Shown here one piece after another: positions 1-5,944 of a stretch of DNA of 5,944 nucleotides. This stretch comes from Oscillospiraceae bacterium. GTDB lineage: Bacteria; Bacillota; Clostridia; Oscillospirales; Oscillospiraceae. The notes beneath the pieces are model-generated. The model saw only the letters and a program-made list of their open reading frames with translations, made no database searches and had not been told where the DNA came from. The first letter of the stretch is position 1. Every line of letters starts with the position of its first letter. A program made the position numbers and the translations under genes. Location: the NCBI GenBank assembly GCA_017620315.1, contig JAFZQQ010000335.1:1-5944 (forward strand), written 5' to 3'.

Positions 1-1749
1 CAAAAGCAGATAATCGCTTTCGGTAAAGGTGTGCGCCCAGAGCCGGTCTGCCGTATCGATCAGGTACTGCCGCTCGAAGGCGTTGCGCTTGCGTTTGATC
101 TCCTCCATGGTGGTCACGGAAGAATGGTACTTGTACGAAATGTGCAGCTCGCCGTTCGCCTCGAAATCGGTGATGGACGCTTCCTCGGCGCGATCCTTCA
201 GGATCGCGTTCTTTTTCAGCGCGAAATTGGACGGCGTGCAGGTATTGACCAACTCGTGATCGTAGATCATGTCGATGGTCGCCTGCAGTTCCTCGGGCGT
301 TTCGGAAGGATAGCACAGCAGGAAAGTGCACAGATTCCAAAGCCCGGCGTCGACCGCATCCGACAGGATCTGCCTGCGGCTGCCGAGATCGATGCCCTTG
401 TTCATCAGACACATCACCCGCTCGGACGCCGCTTCGTACCCCCACATAAAGAAGCGCGCGCCCGCGGCATAGAGGTCGCGGAGCACCTCGGGCGTAAACG
501 CTTTTTCGAGCCGCGCGAAGGAATAGAAATAAATCGTCAGTTTCCGCCGCAGCACCTCTTTGGCAAAGGCGTGGTAAAAAGCAGGCGGGACCGCCTCGTC
601 CACAAACGTGAAATACGGCGTGCGGTATTTTTCGGAAAGATACTGCACCTCGTCCACGGCGCGGACAACGCTTTTCATATCAAACTTCTGCTGGCCGGTA
701 TAAAAATCGCAGAAGGTGCATTTGCCCCAGTAGCAGCCCTTGCCGAGCTGCACGGGCAGCACCGTGTCCGCGGAAAAATATTTGAAAAAATCGTAGGAAT
801 CAAAATCCGGATAGGCGACCGTGTCCAGCTCCAGCAGCGGCGCGGGCGCGTTCTCCCGGATATTGCCGTTTTCGTCCGCGTAAACGAGGGCGCACACATC
901 GCCGACGGCGCGCGTTCCGGCAAGATACTGCGCCAACTGCACCGAGGTGACCTCCCCGTCCCCCACCAGCAGATAATCGCAGTAATCCCGGAACACGGCG
1001 GGGATCTTCTTGAGATCGGGTGACACCTTGAAGATATAGTTCCCGCCCAGACAGATCTTTGCGTCGGTGCGCTGTTTCAGCAGCCGCGCGAGCGTCAGCC
1101 CCGGCACGATCTGGCTCAGATCCGTTATGGACAGTCCGATCAGCGTATAGGCAGACAAGTCCATTTCATCCAGCTTCCGCTCAAAATAGGGCAGGAACAT
1201 ATTCACGCCCGGCTCGCGGCACTGAAAATCCACGTCCGCAAAATCGTAGGTGAGCAGCGGGTTCGCAATATAGTTATCCATGCGGATGCGCGCGGGCGCC
1301 AGCGGGAGCGAGACGATGTCCAGCGCCGCGTCGATCACGTCCTTGGCGCGGAAGAGCTGCTCGGGATCGTAAAAGGAATCCCGCGTTTTGACCGTCTGAA
1401 CGGCGCGCTCCACTTCGGCTGCGGTTTGCTCCGCGCTCCCGGCGCTTCCGGCGAAATACTCCGAGAGGATCTTCTGCCGCTCGGCGGCGATCTGCGACAT
1501 TTTCGCGCCGTATTTCTCCGCGTCCGACGGGTCCGTGCAGGACAGCACGGGGGACGCGAGAAACTGCCGTGCCCGCTCGAGGGACTCGCGGACGAAGCGT
1601 TCGGAAAGGATGTCGTTGAAAAACTCCACGTTGAAATCATAGGTATCCGCGGCAAAACCGGCAGCCTCTGCCTGCCCGCGCAGCAGTGCGCAGGCAAGAT
1701 ACGGACTGACCGGATACCACTGCGGTACCGATGCGTAAAGAATTTTCAT
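1..1749 (-). CDS. Cobalamin-binding-type radical SAM protein, paralog B (3' end cut by window)
   Basis: The frame is open for 583 codons, from ATG at 1749 to the left edge. By comparison with the paralog at 2520-4361, about 20-25 C-terminal residues are missing. Residues 1-43 (PQWYPVSPYLA) and 203-236 (IGLSITDLSQ, then KICLGGNY) resemble the Rossmann-like cobalamin-binding domain of B12 radical SAM enzymes; a DGE motif follows at 264-266. The radical SAM core begins with KGCYWGKCTFC, whose Cys339, Cys344 and Cys347 should bind the 4Fe-4S cluster (coordinates 709-735). Their CX4CX2C spacing is one residue longer than canonical. Later core motifs are FVDEAVPPAFY, YSFARLE, MWGYE and LMNKGI. Members of this superfamily cleave S-adenosylmethionine to make a radical, and many B12 members methylate unactivated carbons; the substrate here is unknown. 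The start overlaps the glycosyltransferase stop as ATGA and has an AAGGAG site. Compared with its paralog it has extra cysteines (447, 474, 479, 504). Confidence 0.93.
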   Translation of the reverse strand, partial: MKILYASVPQWYPVSPYLACALLRGQAEAAGFAADTYDFNVEFFNDILSERFVRESLERARQFLASPVLSCTDPSDAEKYGAKMSQIAAERQKILSEYFAGSAGSAEQTAAEVERAVQTVKTRDSFYDPEQLFRAKDVIDAALDIVSLPLAPARIRMDNYIANPLLTYDFADVDFQCREPGVNMFLPYFERKLDEMDLSAYTLIGLSITDLSQIVPGLTLARLLKQRTDAKICLGGNYIFKVSPDLKKIPAVFRDYCDYLLVGDGEVTSVQLAQYLAGTRAVGDVCALVYADENGNIRENAPAPLLELDTVAYPDFDSYDFFKYFSADTVLPVQLGKGCYWGKCTFCDFYTGQQKFDMKSVVRAVDEVQYLSEKYRTPYFTFVDEAVPPAFYHAFAKEVLRRKLTIYFYSFARLEKAFTPEVLRDLYAAGARFFMWGYEAASERVMCLMNKGIDLGSRRQILSDAVDAGLWNLCTFLLCYPSETPEELQATIDMIYDHELVNTCTPSNFALKKNAILKDRAEEASITDFEANGELHISYKYHSSVTTMEEIKRKRNAFERQYLIDTADRLWAHTFTESDYLLL

Positions 1750-2516
1750 GACTCTCCTTTTCCGGCGGTTTCACCGGCGGCTTGTTCGTTCGGTTTCAAA
1801 AGGCGCGCGGGTTTTGTAAACCGGATGCGCAGCGCCGTTTTCAAGTACATAGCGGTCTGCAGAAAGGAATTGCTGCTCTTTCCCTCTGTCCTGCCGAAGC
1901 AGGACGCGGGGATCTCGCGGAACGCCGCGCCCAGCCGCAGCGGAGCGAGCACCATTTCCGCGAGAAACGGAAAGCCCAGCTCCCGCCAGTCGATCGACCG
2001 GTAAAGCGCCGTGGGCATGATCTGCACCGGGTTTGTCAGATCGCTGAGTTCCGATCTGTAAAGCACGCGCAGAAAAACCTGCGCGCAGGAATTGAAGCAT
2101 TTGCGGGAACGGGAGTAGCCGTGGAACGCGTCCGCATCCAGCCAGCGGGACGTCTTGACAATGGCGTCCGGCGTCTCTTTTTCCGCTTCGATCAGCATGG
2201 GAACGGCCTGCAGGCCGATCGCCAGATCCCCCGGCAGCAGCAGGATGTGCGACGACTTCGCCGTGTCGAATCCGTCCCGGATGGCGCCGCCCACATACGG
2301 CCGCGTCTGCACCATGCCGCTGACCGTTTCGGGATAGCGGCGTTCCATGGCGCCGCTCGCGGCAACGGTTTCGGGAGGCGCGTTTTTTGTGCGCACAATC
2401 AGAATCCGCGCCACATCTGCCGGACTGCAGTGCTCCATGATGTAATTGACGGTGGTTTTCAACGCCTCGGATTCGCTTGTGGCGCCCACCACGAAAGTGA
2501 CGGAAAAATCGTTCAT
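1746..2516 (-). CDS. Family-2-type glycosyltransferase, soluble, dolichol-phosphate-mannose-synthase-like
   Basis: A complete 256-residue protein. The N-terminal strand FSVTFVVGATSES, the GGAIRDGFDTAKSSHILLLPGD segment (residues 76-97) and a late FLAEMVL...EIPASCFGRTEGKSS block (184-215) match the layout of GT-A family-2 transferases of the DPM1/polyprenyl-phosphate sugar transferase type. In that family the late block carries an acidic residue and the R-x-x-GKS-like acceptor loop. The family transfers a sugar from a nucleotide donor to a lipid or other acceptor. Where the family usually shows DxD, this protein reads PGD (95-97), so the first Asp is missing and metal/donor binding may differ. 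No transmembrane helix or signal peptide is visible, so it is probably cytosolic or membrane-associated. ATG at 2516 lies 3 nt past the stop of the preceding radical SAM gene, and the TGA overlaps the next ATG. Donor and acceptor are not predictable; the family call is fairly secure, catalytic competence less so. Confidence 0.85.
   Translation of the reverse strand: MNDFSVTFVVGATSESEALKTTVNYIMEHCSPADVARILIVRTKNAPPETVAASGAMERRYPETVSGMVQTRPYVGGAIRDGFDTAKSSHILLLPGDLAIGLQAVPMLIEAEKETPDAIVKTSRWLDADAFHGYSRSRKCFNSCAQVFLRVLYRSELSDLTNPVQIMPTALYRSIDWRELGFPFLAEMVLAPLRLGAAFREIPASCFGRTEGKSSNSFLQTAMYLKTALRIRFTKPARLLKPNEQAAGETAGKGES
1754..1759 (-). promoter_or_regulatory. Ribosome binding site of radical SAM paralog B
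   Basis: The minus strand reads AAGGAG with a short 4-nt spacer before ATG1749, inside the final codons of the glycosyltransferase (GKGES). It supports the chosen start and coupled translation with the gene ahead. Confidence 0.8.
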
Positions 2517-2519
2517 CGC

Positions 2520-4361
2520 TTACCTGAATTCCGGGCTGACGCGGTGTTCGGAGCGGTAGCCGCTCACGTAATCGCAGCCGTATTTTGAAAGATAAAGCAG
2601 CAGATGGTCAAAGTCGGAAAACACCACGCTCCACAGAGCATGGGCGTTTTCGTCGAGAAAATCGAACTGGAAGCTGCGCCGCACCGCGCGGCGCTCCGCC
2701 ATGGCCACGCCGTCGATCCTGTCGCGGTAGACGGTGTAGAAATCGCCGTTCGGCGCGAAATCATATACGCCGTTGCCGCCGATCTCCTCTAAAAGCTTCG
2801 CGTGCTTTTTCAGAGCAAAGTTGGACAGCGTAACGCTGGGGATCTCGCGCCGGTGCTCGCGGATCACCCGCTGCGTAGCCTCGATCTCCTCCATGGTTTC
2901 GGTCGGATAGCCGAAAATAAACAGGCCGTCGTTCCAGATGCCGGCGTCCCTGGCGTCCGTCAGGATCTCCAGCCGGCGTTCGGCGTTGATGCCCTTGTTC
3001 ATCAGCTTCATGATCCGCAGGGACTCGCATTCGTATCCCCACAGAAACAGCCGCGCACCGGAATCGTACAGGTTTTTCAAAACCTGCGGCGTATAGCCGT
3101 CCTCCAGCCGCGCAAAGGAATAGTAGTTGATCTTCAGCCCCGCATCCAGAATGGCAAGCGCGAGCTGATTGTAGAAAGCGGGCGGGATCGCCTCGTCCAC
3201 GAAAATGAACTTGGATGCGCCGTACGTTTCAACAAAGTACCGCAGCTCGTCTATGATACGGGGAATGCGTTTCGGCGCATAGCCCTGCTGCCCGTAGGCA
3301 TAATCGCAGAAGGTGCACTTGCCCCAGTAACAGCCCTTGGAAAGCTGGATGGGAAAGATGATCTCCGGCGTGAAATACTGTGTCAGATCGTAGCCGGTGT
3401 AATCGGGATAGGCAAGCGCGTTCATATCGAAGCGCACACAGGAGAAGCCGGTGCTGACGATCTTTTGCGTGACTTCGGACCGGTACACCAGGTTCGGCAC
3501 GTCGGAGAGCGGGATCTGCCCGTCCAGCGCGCGGCAAAGCGCGACCAGCGCCGTCTCCCCGTCGCCGATGGAAATATAGTCGATATAGCTGCGCAGGATC
3601 TCCTCAAACCGCATCATGTCCTCGCAGATCTGCGTGGCGTAGTTGCCTCCGACGACCACCTTGGCTGCGGTTTGGGCTTTCAGAAAAGACGCCAGCGTGA
3701 ACACGGGGAGAAGCTGGCTCAGATCCGTCAGCGAAAGGCAGACGACGTCGTATCCGTTTTCCGCGACGGCGCGCGCCTCCTGCGCCAGATACGCGTAAAA
3801 CATATTGACGCTGCGGTCTTCAACCTGTTTTTTGATGTTGTCCCAGTCGAGATTGAGCAGCGGATTTGCAAAATAATTATCCAGATCCAGCTCGTTCGGC
3901 GCAAAAGGCATAGAGGCAAGCCGCAGCGCCAGGCGGATCTGATGCTTCGCGGCAGGCAGCTTTTCGGGGTCGTAAAACAGCGCGGGCTCGCGCATGGTAC
4001 GCACGGCAGTTCCGATCTCCCGGATCAGCGCCGGGATCTGCGCGCCGTGCTCGTCATAAAACCGCCGGCGCGTCAGATACTTCAGCGCGCGGGTCTTCTC
4101 TTCGTAGGCGCCGGTCTCCCGGATCGCGTCAAGATCTGCGTCCTTATAGGTTTCCGCCAGACGGTCAAGATCTTCTCTTGCTGCGAGATCCGCCGCGGCC
4201 AAGTGCTCCGGCGTCAGGATACGGTTGTAAAAGCGGACGTTCAGATCGGCGATGTCCGTCTGAAAACCGGCCGCCTTGAGCTGTCCCGCCAGCAGCGGCA
4301 CAGCCAGATGCGGCGTGATCGGGTACCATTGCGGCGGCTGGATCAGCAGAATCTTTTTCAT
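2520..4361 (-). CDS. Cobalamin-binding-type radical SAM protein, paralog A (complete, 613 aa)
   Basis: The start is ATG at 4361, giving MKKILLIQPPQWYPITPHLA. The frame stays open 68 codons upstream, but that stretch only reads the end of the preceding gene out of frame, whereas ATG4361 has an AGGAGG site 7 nt upstream and matches the paralog's N-terminus. Residues 1-42 and about 203-240 (YDVVCLSLTDLSQ, KVVVGGNY) look like the split halves of a B12-binding Rossmann domain. About 150 residues lie between them, including LDNYFANPLL at 160-169. IGDGET (265-270) precedes the core. SKGCYWGKCTFC places cluster cysteines at 344, 349 and 352 (3306-3332), spaced CX4CX2C. FVDEAIPPAFY, YSFARLE, LWGYE, LMNKGI and GYPTET complete the radical SAM barrel. 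The classical DxHxxG cobalamin motif is not seen, as in many B12 radical SAM enzymes. It overlaps the upstream gene as ATGA and is followed after 3 nt by the glycosyltransferase. Probably a cytosolic methylase or radical mutase; substrate unknown. Confidence 0.95.
   Translation of the reverse strand: MKKILLIQPPQWYPITPHLAVPLLAGQLKAAGFQTDIADLNVRFYNRILTPEHLAAADLAAREDLDRLAETYKDADLDAIRETGAYEEKTRALKYLTRRRFYDEHGAQIPALIREIGTAVRTMREPALFYDPEKLPAAKHQIRLALRLASMPFAPNELDLDNYFANPLLNLDWDNIKKQVEDRSVNMFYAYLAQEARAVAENGYDVVCLSLTDLSQLLPVFTLASFLKAQTAAKVVVGGNYATQICEDMMRFEEILRSYIDYISIGDGETALVALCRALDGQIPLSDVPNLVYRSEVTQKIVSTGFSCVRFDMNALAYPDYTGYDLTQYFTPEIIFPIQLSKGCYWGKCTFCDYAYGQQGYAPKRIPRIIDELRYFVETYGASKFIFVDEAIPPAFYNQLALAILDAGLKINYYSFARLEDGYTPQVLKNLYDSGARLFLWGYECESLRIMKLMNKGINAERRLEILTDARDAGIWNDGLFIFGYPTETMEEIEATQRVIREHRREIPSVTLSNFALKKHAKLLEEIGGNGVYDFAPNGDFYTVYRDRIDGVAMAERRAVRRSFQFDFLDENAHALWSVVFSDFDHLLLYLSKYGCDYVSGYRSEHRVSPEFR
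2523..2526 (-). promoter_or_regulatory. Weak ribosome binding site of the glycosyltransferase
   Basis: Only CAGG, 6 nt before ATG2516, resembles a Shine-Dalgarno sequence. It overlaps the last sense codons of paralog A. Compared with the strong sites of the two flanking starts this is poor, so the glycosyltransferase probably depends on ribosomes terminating at the TAA just 3 nt upstream. This is an inference from spacing. Confidence 0.4.
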
Positions 4362-5944
4362 TCGCTCGCCTCCTGCGTGTAGGCAATCTCCGCGCGGGAA
4401 TTCGTCAGCAGCATGGCGGAATAGCGCTTGCCGAACCAGACCACTTTTTTGGCATAGTCCGGCCAGCCGGTGATGCCGAGATCCGAGTGCGCGCGCAGAT
4501 GCGACGCGACCTTCGTGAGTTTGGTCTTTCCGCTCTGGTCTGCAAAGTACGGATAGAAATTCCATCCGAGATCCAGCGATACGTCTGTCTTGTGCAGCGT
4601 GCGCAGCAGTTCCCGCTGGAACGTGAGCAGCTCGCCGAACAGCGGCTCGGGAATGTGAAAGGACTTCAAAAACGGCAGGATGTCCTGCCAGAAAGCGTCT
4701 TCGCTGCGGATCAGCTCCAGAAACGCGCCCTCCTCAAAATAGAAGCCCACCGTACCGAACGTCTCGGTCTGGTACGTCCAGTCGGCCGTGTCGGTATCCG
4801 CCTTGCGGTCGTACAGCGACTGAAACAGCGCGTGCAGGGCGCCGCGGTTCTCCTCGTAGATATAGCGGAACAGCGCCTGATAGAAATCGTAATAAGACAC
4901 CTGCTGCTCGCGGCGCAGATAGATGGCGAAAAAGCGCAGCAGAGCAAGGTGGTGGAACGTCTGCAGCACCACGGCAAACATATAGGAGGCCACCCAGTCC
5001 GCCTTCGGCATGGAGGCCGTTTCGGTGACGATCTCGAGATATTCCCCCACGCCGTTGAATGTGGGGTTGTAATGGATGCCCAGCATGGGGATCACGGCGG
5101 TTTTGATGCCGAATTTTTTTTGGTATTCCGGATCGCCCATACGGGAATTGGGGTAAACCTGGCATTCGTACACCGTCATGGAATTGTTCTGCCCGGATTC
5201 CAGCAGAGTGCAGATCCCGCGGCAGAAGCTCTCGCGCGTTTCCCCCGGCAGGCCGAGAATAAGCTCGGTGTACGTGGGGATGCCCGCCTGCGTATAGCGG
5301 ATATCCAGCGACTCAAAGCGCTTGAGCGTCAGATTCTTTCTGCCGATGTTTTCCAGCGCATCGTCCGACAGCGACTGATAGGCGAGCGTCACGCCCTTGT
5401 CCGTATTGTTTTTGTTCAGCAGATACCCGGCGGCAAACACGTTGTCGTCGCTCTCCTTGGCGTAGCAGGGCTTGAACACGTCCGGGTAGCCGTATTTCTT
5501 TTTCATATCCACCACGTACTGCGCGATCTCCACGTCGCGGTCGAGAATGCCGAAATTGGCGTCGGCGCAGTAGGTGTAGCGGATGCGGTGGGCAGCGATC
5601 CATTCGATCTCCGCCTTGATCTTTTCCATGGGAAACGGTCGCAATTTTTTGGAAAAGCTCCACTCGCAGTAGGCGCAGGCATAGGGACATCCGCGGTTGG
5701 TTTCCAGCGTGGCATGGAACTCCCGGTCCGGAAACTCCCGCAGAACGCTGTCGAAAACGCCTGCCGTATAGGGCGACGGATAGCCCGAAATATCACAGGG
5801 GATGTGTGTGCGCGTCGTGACGACCGCGCCGTCCTTGCGATAGGAGAGATTCGGCACAGCGGAAAGATCGTCCCCGTTTTTGACCGCATGCAAAAACAGC
5901 GCCGTGGTCTCTTCGCCCTCGTTGTGCATCAGATAGTCGATAAA
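4358..5944 (-). CDS. Radical SAM protein, probably with an N-terminal B12-binding domain (5' end cut by window)
   Basis: The frame is open from the right edge to TGA at 4360-4358, 528 visible codons. An in-frame ATG at 5929 is not the likely start: the five codons before it (FIDYL) continue a motif that matches YIDYISIGDGET in the downstream radical SAM protein, so the gene begins outside the window, probably with a B12-binding domain. TNRGCPYACAYCEWSF holds a canonical CX3CX2C cluster motif (5666-5689). It is followed by CADANFGILDRDVEIAQ, LAYQSLSDDALENIGRKN and ELILGLPGETRESF, all typical of the radical SAM barrel of cobalamin-type enzymes. The last 250 residues are helical and aromatic-rich (HHLALLRFFAIYLRR, LDLGWNFYPYF), with no catalytic motif I can name. 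This protein is only distantly related to the other two radical SAM proteins here, so it probably catalyses a different step. The TGA overlaps the next start. Family membership is secure; reaction and substrate are unknown. Confidence 0.93.
   Translation of the reverse strand, partial: FIDYLMHNEGEETTALFLHAVKNGDDLSAVPNLSYRKDGAVVTTRTHIPCDISGYPSPYTAGVFDSVLREFPDREFHATLETNRGCPYACAYCEWSFSKKLRPFPMEKIKAEIEWIAAHRIRYTYCADANFGILDRDVEIAQYVVDMKKKYGYPDVFKPCYAKESDDNVFAAGYLLNKNNTDKGVTLAYQSLSDDALENIGRKNLTLKRFESLDIRYTQAGIPTYTELILGLPGETRESFCRGICTLLESGQNNSMTVYECQVYPNSRMGDPEYQKKFGIKTAVIPMLGIHYNPTFNGVGEYLEIVTETASMPKADWVASYMFAVVLQTFHHLALLRFFAIYLRREQQVSYYDFYQALFRYIYEENRGALHALFQSLYDRKADTDTADWTYQTETFGTVGFYFEEGAFLELIRSEDAFWQDILPFLKSFHIPEPLFGELLTFQRELLRTLHKTDVSLDLGWNFYPYFADQSGKTKLTKVASHLRAHSDLGITGWPDYAKKVVWFGKRYSAMLLTNSRAEIAYTQEASE
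4369..4374 (-). promoter_or_regulatory. Ribosome binding site of radical SAM paralog A
   Basis: Read on the minus strand this is AGGAGG, a perfect Shine-Dalgarno core, 7 nt before ATG4361. It sits inside the last codons of the upstream gene (encoding QEA). It decides the start of paralog A against the longer open frame reaching 4565, and it indicates translational coupling through the ATGA overlap. Confidence 0.9.

Larger units (their letters stand above)
1..5944 (-). other. Operon segment: four tightly coupled minus-strand genes
   Basis: The junctions are ATGA (4-nt overlap) at 4358-4361, a 3-nt gap at 2517-2519 and ATGA at 1746-1749. No gap could hold a promoter or terminator, and no strong hairpin followed by a T run was noticed on the minus strand. 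The operon begins to the right of the window and may continue to the left. This arrangement indicates that the three radical SAM proteins and the glycosyltransferase are made together and probably serve one pathway. Confidence 0.85.

Noticed and set aside
31..1023. A 330-codon open frame on the plus strand, opposite paralog B
   Set aside because: It has the same antisense-shadow character. The minus-strand reading gives a continuous 583-residue protein homologous to paralog A.
1782..2588. A 268-codon plus-strand frame opposite the glycosyltransferase
   Set aside because: It spans the junction of two minus-strand genes, has no domain signature, and its composition mirrors the opposite strand.
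2802..4382. A 526-codon open frame on the plus strand, opposite paralog A
   Set aside because: It lies antisense to a gene with clear radical SAM motifs. Its translation is rich in Arg, Gln and His with no recognisable domain, as expected from the complement of GC-rich coding DNA.
4362..4565. A 68-residue N-terminal extension of paralog A
   Set aside because: The extension is an out-of-frame reading of the preceding gene's end. ATG4361 has an AGGAGG site and matches the start of the paralog.
5927..5929. ATG at 5929 as the true start of the upstream radical SAM gene
   Set aside because: Homology to the domain tail YIDYISIGDGET continues through this Met into codons before it, and the frame is open to the window edge, so the gene is 5'-truncated by the window.
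1..5944. A RiPP precursor peptide or small gene between the radical SAM genes
   Set aside because: The junctions are 4-nt overlaps or a 3-nt gap, so there is no room. Any precursor would have to lie outside the window.

Overview
The window is a densely packed piece of one bacterial operon, transcribed right to left: every supported gene lies on the minus strand. The DNA is GC-rich with G/C-biased third codon positions. Genes start with ATG, two of them behind clear Shine-Dalgarno sequences. This suits a GC-rich member of the Clostridia/Firmicutes, but that is an inference from style, because no taxonomic marker is present.

In transcription order the layout is as follows. (1) 5944-4358: the body of a radical SAM enzyme, cut at its N-terminus by the right edge of the window, with a canonical CX3CX2C cluster motif and the tail of what looks like a cobalamin-binding domain. 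(2) 4361-2520: a complete 613-residue cobalamin-binding-type radical SAM protein. (3) 2516-1746: a 256-residue family-2-type glycosyltransferase without membrane segments. (4) 1749-1: a second radical SAM protein, a clear paralog of (2), cut near its C-terminus by the left edge. Two junctions are ATGA stop/start overlaps and the third has a 3-nt gap, so the four genes are almost certainly co-transcribed and translationally coupled. There is no intergenic space of any size, and no RNA gene, mobile element, CRISPR array, promoter or terminator was seen.

The two paralogs share a CX4CX2C cysteine spacing, one residue longer than the usual CX3CX2C. They also share an unusually long, mostly divergent insertion in the N-terminal domain that carries a conserved DNYxANPLL motif. 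Three radical SAM enzymes of two architectures around one glycosyltransferase suggest a dedicated pathway. It may modify, perhaps by methylation or rearrangement, a glycosylated metabolite, lipid or surface polymer. The substrate cannot be read from this window. No precursor peptide or transporter is visible, but both ends of the operon lie outside.
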